Below the pieces are notes generated by a model. The model saw only the letters and a program-made list of their open reading frames with translations, made no database searches and was not told the DNA's origin. Of a DNA stretch of 64,000 nt, positions 18,710 to 29,900 are shown one piece after another. The position numbers and the translations under genes are program-made. Origin of the DNA: Bacteroidota bacterium (lineage in GTDB: Bacteria; Bacteroidota; Bacteroidia; Chitinophagales; JADJOU01); assembly GCA_016713645.1 (NCBI GenBank), contig JADJOU010000018.1, forward strand, positions 35,608 to 99,607. Reading direction: 5' to 3'. How positions within the stretch are numbered: the first letter of the stretch is position 1; the number at the start of each line of letters is the position of its first letter.

Positions 18710-19785
18710 ATGGGTAAAATAAAAGTTATTTTTTTAGTCCCTTATCCCCTTAAAGAAGCGCCTTCTCAGCGGTTTCGATTTGAGCAGTATTTTGATGTAT
18801 TGGAGGTTAGTCAAATTGATTACCGAGTTTCCTCATTTATTGATGAGAAAACATGGAAAATTTTATACAAACCAGGATACTATTTTCAAAAGATATTGGG
18901 TATTCTTTTGGGTTTTTGAAAAGAAAATGGGTATTGCTCAGCATCCCATTTTATGATTTTGTTTTTATTCATCGAGAAGCCAGCCCAATTGGCCCGCCGT
19001 TTATTGAGTTTTTTATTTCAAAAATATTTCGCAAGCGCATTATCTACGATTTTGATGATGCTATTTGGCTAGAAAATACGTCAGATAATAATAAGATTGC
19101 TGGGTCATTTAAATGTCATTGGAAGGTAAAATATATTTGCTCATGGGCATATAAAGTGACTTGCGGGAATGCTTATCTAGCTGATTATGCGAGGCAATTC
19201 AACACCAACGTAATCATCAATCCTACGACAATCGATACTGAACATTTACATAATCGAAGCATAGATTATGCAAATGGGAAGTCGGTAATAGGTTGGACAG
19301 GCACCCATTCAACGATTGGCTATCTAGATGCTATAGTACCTATTTTGAGAGAATTGGAAGAGGAATTGGAATTTACCTTCATCGTAATCTCGAATCGAGC
19401 ACCTTTGTTTGAATTGAAATCTTTACAGTTTATCCCGTGGAATAAGGAAACTGAAATAGAAGATTTGTTAAAGATGAATATTGGTATTATGCCCTTGACA
19501 GATGATATTTGGGCAAAAGGGAAATGCGGATTTAAAGGGTTGCAATATATGTCGTTGGGTATTGCGACCATTATGAGTCCTGTTGGAGTCAATGTGGAAA
19601 TTATTCAAGAAAGAGTGAATGGGCTATTGGCCAGCACAAGAGAAGAATGGAAAGACAGCCTGCGAGCATTAATTGTAGATATTCCACTTCGAAATAAATT
19701 GGGCGCAGAGGGTCAAAAGACAATCGAGGCGAGATATTCAGTAAAGAGCAATAGACAGAGATTTATAGAGTTGTTCCGTTCGTGA
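18710..19785 (+). CDS. glycosyltransferase, GT4-like (one frameshift)
   Basis: The start MGKIKVIFLVPYPLKEAPSQ has the beta-strand and loop of a GT-B glycosyltransferase. The nucleotide-sugar-binding C-terminal half is visible in GWTGTHSTIGYLDAI, then MPLTDDIWAKGKCGFKGLQY, MSLGIATIMSPVGVN and the tail RYSVKSNRQRFIELF. A missing T in the run at 18913-18917 separates the first 70 residues from the rest; corrected length is about 358. The acceptor and donor are not predictable. It follows the methyltransferase gene in the same direction and is probably co-transcribed with it. Confidence 0.87.
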
Positions 19786-19792
19786 TTTACAT

Positions 19793-20686
19793 CTATAAGA
19801 CAAATCGGAAATATATGCCTGTAGGCAATTTTTTGCCAAAACTATCCTGAATATATAAATCACCAAACTCGTAATTTTTTAATGATTTGAAGTGCGTTTT
19901 CATGATCGTTTCCAATACCAAAGCACTATAACCCATAGAGTATAAATTGATGATAAACATGGAGTTGTGAGGATAGAGGAGTTTGGAACACATGGCAATC
20001 AATTCATCTAATTGCTCTTCTAAAAGCCATTTTTCCCCTTTGGGTCCGCGTCCATAAGCAGGAGGATCGAGAATGATTGCGGCATATTGTTTTCCCCGCG
20101 TGATTTCTCTGCGAGCATAGATCATAGCATCTTCTACAATCCATCGAATATCGTGCAATCCGCTCAATTGTTGATTTTCACTTGCCCAGTCGATGGCTTT
20201 TTTGACTGCATCAACATGAACGACATCTCCACCTGCAAATTTTGCTGCCAATGAAGATCCTCCCGTATAGGCAAATAGATTGAGTACGCGCTGTTGATTG
20301 ATTATTTTTTTATTATCCAGAATATAGTTCCAATTAACGGCTTGTTCGGGGAATATTCCTAAATGTTTAAATGCAGTTAGTGCTAATTTGAATTTGAGGC
20401 TCATCCCTTGATATGAGTAACCAATAAACCAATTATCAGGCATTTCATCTCTTCGAATCCAATTTCCAGCATCTTCTTTGTTGCTATTGATATCGGCTTT
20501 GTTGCGCTGGAAATGAGCATTCGCTTTCGCATCCCATTCATCTTTATTCAAATTTTTTTTCCAAATCGCTTGCGGTTCAGGCCTTGAAATTATATATTGC
20601 CCATAGCGCTCCAATTTATAACCATCGCCACAATCTATAAGTTCGTAATCAGGGAATGCAGGCAAAGAAAGTGAGGAGTTGGTCAT
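19793..20686 (-). CDS. class I SAM-dependent methyltransferase, RlmI-like (COG1092 type)
   Basis: The 297-residue protein contains the SAM-binding segment VLNLFAYTGGSSLAAKFAGG, an acidic ribose-binding VVHVDAVKKAIDWA, and motif IV DPPAYGRGPKGEKW, all typical of 23S rRNA cytosine-5/COG1092-type methyltransferases. It lacks the N-terminal PUA domain of true RlmI. The RNA target is therefore unknown. It is transcribed away from the ECF sigma gene (63-bp divergent gap) and converges on the glycosyltransferase with only 7 bp between stops. Intact. Confidence 0.87.
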   Translation of the reverse strand: MTNSSLSLPAFPDYELIDCGDGYKLERYGQYIISRPEPQAIWKKNLNKDEWDAKANAHFQRNKADINSNKEDAGNWIRRDEMPDNWFIGYSYQGMSLKFKLALTAFKHLGIFPEQAVNWNYILDNKKIINQQRVLNLFAYTGGSSLAAKFAGGDVVHVDAVKKAIDWASENQQLSGLHDIRWIVEDAMIYARREITRGKQYAAIILDPPAYGRGPKGEKWLLEEQLDELIAMCSKLLYPHNSMFIINLYSMGYSALVLETIMKTHFKSLKNYEFGDLYIQDSFGKKLPTGIYFRFVL

Positions 20687-20719
20687 TTTAAAAAAATTAT
20701 CGGTTTAATAATTGATTGC

Positions 20720-20727
20720 TACTTTTG
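20720..20727 (+). promoter_or_regulatory. minus-7 box TACTTTTG ahead of the ECF sigma gene
   Basis: TACTTTTG fits TAnnTTTG and lies 22 bp before the TTG start at 20750, inside the divergent gap. No clear TTTG at the minus-33 position. Confidence 0.4.
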
Positions 20728-20749
20728 AGAATTAATAACAAACATAGTC

Positions 20750-21343
20750 TTGTTTTTCAATAAAAATAAAAATATCCAAAACCAATTGTCAGATGAGGAG
20801 TTAATTACAAAATTCCGCTTCTCTCATGACTTGATTTATCTAGGAGATTTGTTCTCTAGATATACTGCGATGATATATGGTGTGAGTTTAAAATATCTTA
20901 AGAGCGAAGCAGATGCCGAAGATATGACGATGGCTATTTTTGAGAAATTAACCGTTGATTTGAAGCGATATGAAATTAAGAATTTTTCCTCTTGGCTATA
21001 TACACTGGTAAAAAATGAGTGCATGATGGAGTTTAGAAAAAGAGCTTCTAATCTCCAAAAAGGGGAAGTTCCTTTTAAAGAGCATTATTTAAATGTGGAA
21101 AATGGTCAAGATTTGCATCATGCAGAAGAAAATGACAAAGAGGAGATTTTAGATCAATTGAGTTCGGGCATAGAGTCCCTTAGTATTGGACAGAGGCGCT
21201 GTATAGAGTTGTTTTATGTGAAAAACAAATCCTATATAGAAGTGTCTAAAGAAACGGGCTGGACAGTCAATCAAGTAAAAAGCCATATTCAAAATGGCAA
21301 GAGAAATTTAAAATTGTATTTTGAAAATAAGAAGTCAAAGTGA
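20750..21343 (+). CDS. ECF-type RNA polymerase sigma factor
   Basis: The 197-residue protein has sigma region 2 (LFSRYTAMIYGVSLKYLKSE, ADAEDMTMAIFEKL, SSWLYTLVKNECMMEFRKR) and region 4 (LSIGQRRCIELFYVKNKSYI then EVSKETGWTVNQVKSHIQNG), so it recruits RNA polymerase to a specific regulon. The start is TTG at 20750; no ATG is available upstream in frame. It overlaps the next gene by 4 bp (GTGA), the classical coupling of an ECF sigma with its membrane-bound partner. Confidence 0.93.
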   Translation: MFFNKNKNIQNQLSDEELITKFRFSHDLIYLGDLFSRYTAMIYGVSLKYLKSEADAEDMTMAIFEKLTVDLKRYEIKNFSSWLYTLVKNECMMEFRKRASNLQKGEVPFKEHYLNVENGQDLHHAEENDKEEILDQLSSGIESLSIGQRRCIELFYVKNKSYIEVSKETGWTVNQVKSHIQNGKRNLKLYFENKKSK

Positions 21344-22299
21344 AACCAATAAAAGAAAAAGTGATTCCTAAAGCCGTAAAATCGGAGCGCGATTGGCAAG
21401 ATTTTCTTGCTCATCGGCTTCCTTCTGAGCGCGAAGCTGAATTTCTCAAACAAGGGGAAGAGGATGAATTTTATAGAGATGCGATAGAGGGAATCAATAG
21501 TGTTCCAAATCGCGCACAGGTGCTCTCTTCTATTAATCAGTTAAACGCTAAAGTGCGACAAAAGACGGGAGGCAAGCATACTGATTATAAGCGGGGTCAA
21601 TGGAGTTTTGAATATGTGCGCGTAGCTGCAATTGCTGCTGTTGTCGTTGTTTTGCTTGGGCTCACTTTTCTATTCAATTATATTTCAGGAAGATTTGGTA
21701 CACAAGATATAGCGCAAAAAGAGGAAGTTCATGCCACTGCCGTCGAGACTGTAGAGCCAACAATTAACAGCGATGCTGCGGTCACAAAGTATGAGGATAC
21801 GACGTATTTTGAAGATCCAGCGCTAAAAATTGCGGCTAAAGAGGCCGAACCTGTGAAAAAGCTTCAGTCAGAGGAAAAACCAACCACCTTGCCCTCCATA
21901 GGGAGTTCCCCAGTTTTAGTTAAAACCCCCATTGCAGAAGAGAAGAAGACCAAGACACTGAATACACCAACAAGCAGTCCGCCAGCTAGTGCTAAAAAAG
22001 AGGAGTTCACATCAATTGCAGAGGCATATAAAGTAATATCAGCTTCTGATCGGGCAGAGCCAGCCTCTACAGCAGTAAAACCGGCTGCACGAGAAGCGAT
22101 GTCAGCACAATCCTCTAATATGGGTGCGGTGACGAGCACAATCTCTGGTCAAGATGAGTCGGATATAAAATGGACGAAGGCAATGAGTTTTCTCAATAAT
22201 AATGAAAAGAAAAAAGCAATCGTCTTATTCAAAGAGCTTCTCAACGACAATACCAAATATAAAGAAAGGGCGAAGGTAGAATTGGAAAAATTGAAATAG
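21340..22299 (+). CDS. single-pass membrane protein, probable anti-sigma partner
   Basis: The 319-residue protein starts at a GTG overlapping the sigma-factor stop. Residues 1-85 are charged and cytoplasmic (SERDWQDFLAHRLPSEREAE). One membrane segment follows (VRVAAIAAVVVVLLGLTFLF, about residues 89-112), and a long Ala/Pro/Thr/Glu-rich periplasmic region ends in a short TPR-like helical pair (AMSFLNNNEKKKAIVLFKEL). No zinc HCC motif is present, so the anti-sigma role is inferred from position and topology. The low-complexity middle suggests a periplasm-spanning linker. Confidence 0.7.
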   Translation: MKPIKEKVIPKAVKSERDWQDFLAHRLPSEREAEFLKQGEEDEFYRDAIEGINSVPNRAQVLSSINQLNAKVRQKTGGKHTDYKRGQWSFEYVRVAAIAAVVVVLLGLTFLFNYISGRFGTQDIAQKEEVHATAVETVEPTINSDAAVTKYEDTTYFEDPALKIAAKEAEPVKKLQSEEKPTTLPSIGSSPVLVKTPIAEEKKTKTLNTPTSSPPASAKKEEFTSIAEAYKVISASDRAEPASTAVKPAAREAMSAQSSNMGAVTSTISGQDESDIKWTKAMSFLNNNEKKKAIVLFKELLNDNTKYKERAKVELEKLK

Positions 22300-22406
22300 G
22301 TTCACAAATTCTACATAATTCAGCCGTTAAATTCCATTTATTGAGAACTATTTAAGTGCAGATTTTGTATGATAGTTTGACACATGTGTATTAGTGGAGA
22401 AATACC

Positions 22407-23312
22407 TTGACAGAATCGCAGTATTATATTTTGCGCGAGAAAGGAACAGAGCGCCCCTATACAGGGAAATTTCTAATGCATAAAGAGCATGGAAAGTATA
22501 CCTGTGCGGCATGCGGGAATGAGTTATTTGAGAGTGATTCAAAATTTGACAGTCATTGCGGCTGGCCTAGTTTTGACAAGGAAATTGCTGGGGGAAAAAT
22601 CGTAACGCAAGTAGATAAATCGGTGGGGATGACAAGGACAGAAATTATGTGTGGAAAATGTGGGGGGCATTTGGGTCATGTTTTCAATGATGGTCCAACC
22701 TCAACAGGGTTGAGGTATTGTGTTAATTCTGAATCTTTAGGGTTTCATGCGGAAGGCGTTGAGGAGAATAATTCAAGTGCAGTGGATACAATAACATTTG
22801 GTGGTGGTTGTTTTTGGTGCATTGAAGCCGTATTCTCAGAAACTAAAGGCGTTGTTTCAGCAATTTCAGGATACAGTGGTGGCAAGATTAAAAATCCGAC
22901 GTACAAAGAGGTTTGTACAGGAACAACCCAACATGCGGAAGTCGTTCAAGTGGTGTATAACCCGAGTGAATTGTCCTTAGTAGAACTATTAAAAGTGTTC
23001 TTCACGGTACATGATCCTACAACACTCAATAGACAGGGAGCTGATAATGGCACTCAATACCGATCTGTGATTTATTATAGAAATGAAGCACAGCGCAAAA
23101 TAGCAGAAGAGGTAATTTCTTCCTTGAGTATAGAAAAGGTATATAGCGATCCAATTGTGACAGAATTGAGCCCAATGAAGGAGTTTTATAAAGCAGAGGA
23201 TTATCATCAAGGCTATTTCAACGCCAATGGTGAAGCACCATATTGTCAAATGGTGATTCGACCTAAAATAGAGAAATTTGAAAAAGCATTTAAAAATTTA
23301 ATCAAAAAATAA
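22407..23312 (+). CDS. msrAB: bifunctional methionine sulfoxide reductase, MsrB-MsrA fusion
   Basis: The protein repairs oxidised methionine, both R and S sulfoxides. The MsrB half comes first: zinc cysteines C33/C36 (CAAC) and C82/C85 (CGKC), substrate motif HCGWPSFDKEI, catalytic C105 in RYCVNS. The MsrA half begins at residue 129 with FGGGCFWCIEAVF (catalytic C135) and GYSGG. There is no signal peptide, so it acts in the cytoplasm. The only start available is TTG at 22407; the upstream sequence (AAA TAC CT) suggests a few more N-terminal residues hidden by an indel. It lies 3 bp before the next gene and is likely co-transcribed with it. Confidence 0.95.
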   Translation: MTESQYYILREKGTERPYTGKFLMHKEHGKYTCAACGNELFESDSKFDSHCGWPSFDKEIAGGKIVTQVDKSVGMTRTEIMCGKCGGHLGHVFNDGPTSTGLRYCVNSESLGFHAEGVEENNSSAVDTITFGGGCFWCIEAVFSETKGVVSAISGYSGGKIKNPTYKEVCTGTTQHAEVVQVVYNPSELSLVELLKVFFTVHDPTTLNRQGADNGTQYRSVIYYRNEAQRKIAEEVISSLSIEKVYSDPIVTELSPMKEFYKAEDYHQGYFNANGEAPYCQMVIRPKIEKFEKAFKNLIKK

Positions 23313-23315
23313 AGT

Positions 23316-24317
23316 ATGAGACGGGCCTTCATTTTTTTATTGACCATTTGTGCTGCGAATATCAATGCGCAAGTGCCCAAGAAAATTTTTCTGGAGCATT
23401 TTACAAATACCAAGTGCAGTGTTTGTTTTAGCAAAAATCCAGGATTGCTCGACAATTTGAAGAAGCACCCTGAGGTATTATTTGTATCAATTCATCCCAG
23501 CTCGCCTTATAGTGCCTGTCCATTAAGCATTGCCAATAAGGTGGACAATGATGCTCGAACAAATCACTACACGATATATGGCTCAACCCCAAGAGTTGTC
23601 ATCAATGGCGGCGTATTGTCTTCTTCTGCGAATTATGCGGACACCGCTTTATTCAGTGCGTATAAGGGGATAAGTGCATTCACAATAAAAGTGGAGCAAA
23701 TGGGAGTAGGTCAAGATTCTATTAAATCAAAAATTTCTATACGTCGCATAGACAATATGGCACCGACGGGGAATGCGAGTCTTTATGTTTTATTAGTGGA
23801 AGATACGGTTTTTTTAAATGGGGGGAACGGGGAGAAAACGCATATCAATGTTGCAAGAAGAATGCTGAGTCCAGCAGATGGCGAAACGATTCCATTGCCG
23901 CAAAATTTAGGAGATTCACTGGTGATTTACAAAATGAGCTATAGAAATCCCAATTGGTCGATGAAGCGGATTTCAACAGTGGCTATCATGCAAGAGTTGA
24001 TGACAAAAACGCTTATTCAAAGCGAAATTTCAAGTAAGGGCGTAGATTTTTCTATTCCTAGTTCTATTGTGAATACACATTCGGAATCAATTGTTTTAAT
24101 CCCTAATGAAGCGCAGGATAAAATTGAAATTAAGGGATACGAACTAATTGAAAATTGGTCTGTCCTGGACTTAAGCGGGCGACTCTGCCTGCACAAAGGG
24201 GATATTACAAGTCAAAGTATCAATATAGCGTCTTTGAATACTGGCGTGTATATTTTTAAATTTCAAACAGGCCTTGCAATTGAAAGTGTGAAATTCGTTG
24301 TAAACAGGGGGTTGTAA
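23316..24317 (+). CDS. secreted Omp28-like protein with T9SS sorting domain
   Basis: The 333-residue precursor has a signal peptide (RRAFIFLLTICAANINAQ), then KKIFLEHFTNTKCSVC with a CxxC pair, a thioredoxin-like start typical of the Omp28 family. The C-terminal 75 residues (WSVLDLSGRLCLHKGDI through LNTGVYIFKF) form a type A sorting domain for type IX secretion, so the protein is exported and attached to the cell surface. Function of the family is unclear. It follows msrAB by 3 bp, hinting at a shared redox theme. Confidence 0.85.
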   Translation: MRRAFIFLLTICAANINAQVPKKIFLEHFTNTKCSVCFSKNPGLLDNLKKHPEVLFVSIHPSSPYSACPLSIANKVDNDARTNHYTIYGSTPRVVINGGVLSSSANYADTALFSAYKGISAFTIKVEQMGVGQDSIKSKISIRRIDNMAPTGNASLYVLLVEDTVFLNGGNGEKTHINVARRMLSPADGETIPLPQNLGDSLVIYKMSYRNPNWSMKRISTVAIMQELMTKTLIQSEISSKGVDFSIPSSIVNTHSESIVLIPNEAQDKIEIKGYELIENWSVLDLSGRLCLHKGDITSQSINIASLNTGVYIFKFQTGLAIESVKFVVNRGL

Positions 24318-24522
24318 AAACAGGGGAACAAAATTTAAAAAAGCGAACACAGCGCGAAATTCAATTCTTCCCATACACAAAAGGCCATTTTTAGATAAAG
24401 TTTTTCGAAAATTATTAATTTTTTATACTTTTATATTTAGACGCTGTTTAAATACGGAGGAATTCTATCGTTTTTGAACAACAAATTGTATTATTGTATT
24501 GTTAAATTAATTAATCAAGAAT

Positions 24523-25705
24523 ATGTTTAAGGGGTTTTTTTTGATTGCTGGGTTGATGATGTTAAATCTGGGGGTTTGTCAAGCCCAGTCGAAAAAAGAA
24601 TTGAAAGAGGCTAATGAAGACTTGAAGCGACAATTCAATGAATTGGCTGCGGAGAAAGCGAAACTCGACCGTGAGAAGAGGCAAATAGAGGTGGAAAAAA
24701 GTTGCATATCTGACCAATTGAGAACGCTGCATCAAGACAATGCGCAAAAGGGGATGGTGTTGGATAAGCAACAGACACAGATAAAACAAATTAAAACACA
24801 AGTCGAGGAAAGCAAAGCCATCATTGAAGAGACACGAGATGTATTGGAGAGTCAGTCAGATAGTTTGTCCAAATTGGCTGAGGCAAAGGAAATCTCGGAT
24901 TTGATGTTGTCAAGGGAGAAATTAGAACTAGATAAACAGCGCTTAATTACAGAGAATCAAAAAGCCTCAGAAAAAATCCTAATTGGAGGAATTTTATTTG
25001 TCTTGTTATTGGTTTTTCTTTTGCTGTTTTTATATTTTTCAAAGAAAAGGCCAATATAAAAATTGAGCAGGAAAAGAAAAATCAGATGAGTTGCTCTTGA
25101 ATATTTTGCCAGAAGAAGTAGCAGATGAGCTGAAGAAATATGGGAAGACCAAAGCAAAGAGTTATTCTTTAGTGACCGTACTCTTTGCTGACATCAAAAA
25201 TTTCACGAAGCTCAGCGAAAAAATGACCCCTGAGCAGTTGATTAAAGAGTTGGATATTGTTTTTGGGGCATTTGACGAGATTATCCAGAGACATAATATA
25301 GAGCGAATTAAAATTATTGGAGATTGTTATATGTGTGCTGGAGGCATCCCCGTTGCAAATACTACTAATCCCATAGATGTTGTTTCGGCAGCAAGAGAGA
25401 TGTGCTCGTTTATGAATAAAATCAATATTGATAAAAAAGCGGCGGGACATGAATTTTTCAATCTGAGAATTGGTGTTCATTCTGGCCCAATAGTTGCTGG
25501 TATTGTAGGCACGAAAAAATTCGCGTATGATATTTGGGGGGATACAGTGAATATAGCAGCAAGGCTAGAATCGAGTGGCGAAGTTGGGCAGATAAACATT
25601 TCAGAGACTACCTATAATTTAGTGAAAGACAAATACCCTTGTACGCCAAGAGGAAAGCTAGAAGCTAAGAATAAGGGATTGATTGATATGTATTTTGTAG
25701 ACTAA
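24523..25705 (+). CDS. membrane-anchored class III adenylate cyclase (two frameshifts)
   Basis: The reconstructed protein is about 395 residues: signal peptide (LIAGLMMLNLGVCQAQ), a long coiled coil rich in Lys/Glu/Gln (about residues 25-140), a membrane helix (GILFVLLLVFLLLFLYF), then the cytoplasmic cyclase. Missing bases in A runs at 25045-25048 and 25077-25081 split it into two frames; the junction reads NILPEEVADELKKYG. Catalytic residues are intact: metal Asp in LFADIKNF and in IIGDCYM, ATP-selective Lys in ERIKIIGD with Asp in AYDIWGD, and transition-state Asn/Arg in VNIAARLES. A periplasmic coiled-coil sensor driving cytoplasmic cAMP synthesis is inferred. An HD hydrolase follows 59 bp later. 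Confidence 0.85.
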
Positions 25706-25764
25706 TAGATAGAATTTTTATTGACAAGAATAATAGAACAGAGTAGATAGATAAAACAGATTTT

Positions 25765-26346
25765 ATGAATTTTTTTGAGGCAAAAAAGCACATTCTCAAT
25801 CGTCTGAAAAACGATCTGCCCTTATATTTATCTTATCATGGATATCACCATACTTTGGATGTATATGAAATGACCATCGAAATAGCTAAGGAGGAAGGGG
25901 TGAAGCAGGGTGAAGATTTAACCCTTTTAAAAACGGCAGCTTTATTTCATGACTCTGGGTTTTTAAATGTATATAAAGGACACGAAACAGAAGGTTGCAC
26001 TATTGCAAGAGAGAGCTTACCACTATTTGATTATACAGAAGACCAAATTGAAATAGTTTGTGGAATGATACGTGCGACTCAAATACCACAAAATCCGCAG
26101 AATTTACTAGAGCAAATACTGGCAGATGCGGATTTAGATTATCTTGGGAGAGATGATTTTTATCCAATTTCAAATTCACTCTTTAGAGAATTACAAAGTA
26201 TTGATGCAATTCAAGACGAGAATACCTGGAATAAGTTGCAAGTGAGTTTTATTTCAGCACATAAATATTTTACTCAGACAAATATCAAACGACGAACTGC
26301 GCAAAAAGAAAAACGCCTCAGTGAATTGCGCAAATTGATAAAGTAA
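25765..26346 (+). CDS. HD-domain phosphohydrolase
   Basis: The 193-residue protein carries the HD-superfamily metal motif: His in YHGYHHTLDVY, His-Asp in ALFHDSGF, His in YKGHETEG, and a distal Asp in DADLDYLGRDDF. HD enzymes hydrolyse phosphoesters including cyclic nucleotides and alarmones. Its position just after a membrane adenylate cyclase makes a cAMP- or nucleotide-related substrate attractive, but the sequence alone does not fix it. Intact, soluble, likely co-transcribed with the cyclase. Confidence 0.85.
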   Translation: MNFFEAKKHILNRLKNDLPLYLSYHGYHHTLDVYEMTIEIAKEEGVKQGEDLTLLKTAALFHDSGFLNVYKGHETEGCTIARESLPLFDYTEDQIEIVCGMIRATQIPQNPQNLLEQILADADLDYLGRDDFYPISNSLFRELQSIDAIQDENTWNKLQVSFISAHKYFTQTNIKRRTAQKEKRLSELRKLIK

Positions 26347-26491
26347 AAGAGGGATAATCTCGCACAGCACAAACTCAACTTGGCGCTTTTAGTTTGTTGA
26401 AAGATCAATCAGCCAAATTCCAAAAAATCGTTTATTTTCGACATGTGGTGCACGGATAGGTGCGTGAACACATCGTCCAAAAAGTCTAATT

Positions 26492-26929
26492 ATGAATAGA
26501 TTCGCTAGAGCAATTTTTATTTTATTCGCCATCATTTTTAGCGCGTGTAATCAAGAGCCTGCAAATGAAACGCAGGTGGAAGAAGGCCCTGTTGTAAAGA
26601 ATGAATTGCCAATAGAAACTAATGTTGAGCCGTTTCAGGCCTTGCCAATAAAAGAAGTAGATACCGTTTGTTTTGAAGAAGTGTTTTTTTCAGGGAAAGA
26701 GAAGAATACGTTTTTTGTTAAGTTTTATTTGCAAGGAAACTATAACTATTTCTTAGATGGTGGGACAAAAAGTCAGTTGGTTGAATTTAGACTTTATGAT
26801 CAATTTGCTGTTCAAAAAACGGGAGAGTTGGAGGAGAAAAACGGCATACAATTCTTAAATCCAGCTACGGCGAAATACACAGATACATTTACAAGGGTAT
26901 TTTGCAATATCAAACCAATTAATATATGA
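26492..26929 (+). CDS. small lipoprotein of unknown function
   Basis: The 145-residue precursor has a lipoprotein signal (FARAIFILFAIIFSAC) with lipobox FSAC and Cys19 as the lipid-attachment site, followed by a Glu/Pro/Asn-rich linker. The mature part is a small beta-rich domain of no recognised family (FFVKFYLQGNYNYFLDGG). The stop overlaps the start of the helicase gene by 4 bp (ATGA), so the two are translationally coupled, an odd pairing of an envelope lipoprotein with a DNA helicase. Confidence 0.75.
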   Translation: MNRFARAIFILFAIIFSACNQEPANETQVEEGPVVKNELPIETNVEPFQALPIKEVDTVCFEEVFFSGKEKNTFFVKFYLQGNYNYFLDGGTKSQLVEFRLYDQFAVQKTGELEEKNGIQFLNPATAKYTDTFTRVFCNIKPINI

Positions 26930-29900
26930 ATAAAATATATGCAAGTCTCAATGCCGCTCAATTACATGCTGTAGAGGCGACTGAAGGCCCTGTGATGGTA
27001 GTGGCTGGTCCGGGAACGGGAAAGACGCAAATATTGAGTGCGCGCATTGCAAAAATTATAGAGGAAGGTCGTGCAGAGCCAAATGAAATATTGTGCCTCA
27101 CCTATACAGAAGCGGGCACAGTAGCCATGCGAAAGAGGCTGCTTCAAATGATAGGAACTGTTGCATATAAGATACATATTCATACGTTTCACTCATTTTG
27201 CAATAAGATTATTCAAGAGAATTTATCGCAATTTGGAACGATGAATCTAGATCTCATCTCTGAAATAGAGATGGCCAATGTGTTGAGAGCCATCATAGAT
27301 GAATTTGAAATTGACAATCCACTGAGGAAGAGTGGTGCGGGATCATATTATGAAAAGGAAAATTTAAAACAATTTTTTCAAGAAATAAAAAGAGAGCGAA
27401 TTGACGTCCAAGCATTTATTCAATCTTGCGAACAAGAAAAGGAATTGTCTAAAGAATTACCCGAATACCTATATAAAGTAAATACGCGCACAGCGAAGAA
27501 AGGAGATTTGAATAGGGAATATTATAAAATGGCAGAGCAACTTGAAAAGACAATAAGCGCAGCAAAAGCCTATCCTGTCTTTCTTGCGAAATTAGATGCG
27601 ATGAATCGATATACCTACGACGATATGATTCTCTGGGTAATTGATTTGTTTGAGCGAAACAATGATATGCTTCTGTATTATCAAGAGCAATTTCAATATA
27701 TTCTCGTGGATGAGTACCAGGATACAAATGGCGCTCAAAGCAAGATATTGAGCTTGCTGACAAGCCATTGGGAAAAGGACGCCAATCTTTTTGTCGTTGG
27801 AGATGATGATCAATCCATCTATCGATTTCAAGGAGCAAGTATCACCAATATTTTTTCTTTTTATGAATATTATCTCAGCCATTTATCGCCAGAGGAACAA
27901 AGGGAGCGCGTGGTGGTTTTGACAGATAATTATCGATCTTCTCAGCCAATATTAGATGCCTCAATGGCCTTGATAGAGCGAAATACGGAGCGGTTGACGA
28001 ATGCAATCAGTGGGATAAAAATTGTCAAAAACCTTGCAGCTAAAGGCGCGAGTAAGGATATCGAACAGAGAGTCTTTACAGAACAGTATGAATCTCCTTA
28101 TCATCAAACAATTGGTGTAGCAGAACATATTGATAGACTATTGAAACAAGGCGTACAAAAAAATCAAATAGCGGTATTGTATAGAAATCATGCTCAATCA
28201 GAGGATTTGCAGCGCTATTTGATCAATAATAATATTCCCATTCAAACACAGAAGAATGAAGATGTCTTTGAGTCCCTTTTTATAGATCATATACTCAATA
28301 TCCTAAAGTATATTGGGTTGGAGCGCGACCAATCGGCTTCTCAAGAAGACAAATTTTTTATGCTTTTGCATGCGCCGTTTTTTAATATTAAGCCAATTCA
28401 AATAGCGAGATTGGCGTATGCTTTTAAAGAAGCGCGGAGAGAAAAACGCGATTTGCCCTTGAGGGTTTTCTTGTATAAGAATGTTGACGCGACTATTGCT
28501 GAATCTGTTCAACTCGCTAATTTATTGGAGCATTGGATGGAGGAAAAAGAGAAATGCTCCGTACAGCAAATCATCGAGAAGATTTTTACAGAGGGCGGTG
28601 TAATTCAATGGGTCATTCAACAAGCCAATAAAATTTATTATCTTCAAGAGTTGAATACGTTTTTTGATTTTGTAAAGGAGGAGACAAAGAAGAGGAAACT
28701 GATGAGTCTTTCATCGCTCATTGAGACGATTGAGTTGATGAAGGCAGAAGATATACAATTGTCATTTATTAAAGTGCAATTTAACCAAGATGCCATTGTT
28801 TTTTCAACGGTACATGGAAGTAAAGGATTGGAATATGATTATGTATTTGTAATAGGGAATGAGAAGAATAAGTGGCAGCCAAAAGATAAGCGCAAAGGAT
28901 ATAGAATTCCATCTCATTGGATAAAGCAAGTCACGGATGACGTGGATTATCAAGAGGAGAGACGACTTCTATATGTAGCGATGACTCGGGCGAGGAAGGG
29001 CTTGATATTGACAAGTTCAGCAAGGGATCACAAGGGAAAAGACATAGAAGAGAGTCAATTTATTTCTGAAATCACGATTAAGAAGGCAATAGAATCAGCG
29101 GTTCCTGTTTTGGAGGAAGATAAGGTCAATCAATATATCGCAGCGGTATTGGAGGAATTAAAAAAGGAAAATCCTGCAGTCCTAGAGCAAGAATATATCG
29201 ATAAGCTTCTGGATAATTATAAGTTAAGCGTTACACATCTTGATACTTATTTGAAGTGTCCTTTGGTTTTTTACTTCAATAATTTATTGCGTATCCCGAG
29301 AGCAAAGAATGATTCCTTCGCATTTGGCAATGCTATTCACTTTTCTCTCGAACATATATTTAAGGAGATGAAGAAGAATGAAAGGGTGTTCCCACCGGTT
29401 CAATTTGTCATGAAAACATTTGAGTACTTTTTAAATTTATTCAAAGAGAGCTTTACCGAGACGCAATTTAAAAAGCGATTGGAAGACGGCAATACAATCC
29501 TTCCTGCATTCTATAATCACTATGTCAATGCATGGAATACAAATGTCGAATTGGAGGTGAGTTTCAGCACAGTTTATGAAGATGTCCCCATTACGGGCAA
29601 GATGGATAAAATCGAGATCAATGGAACTAGTGCAACGGTGGTGGATTATAAAACGGGGAAAATTGCAAATGTAAAGAAGTATCATAGTGACTCGAGACCA
29701 TTGACAGCAGAGGAATTGACTGAAGTGGCAGAACCGCAGTATCATCAGGAACACGGGGGAGATTATTGGCGGCAAGCGGTTTTTTACAAGATTTTAATTG
29801 ACAATGAACCGAAGAAAAATTGGTCTGTTTCTCGAGTTGTATTTGATTTTGTTGAAGCGGATAAAGACAGTAAGAAGTACAATCAAGTTGCTATTGCTGT

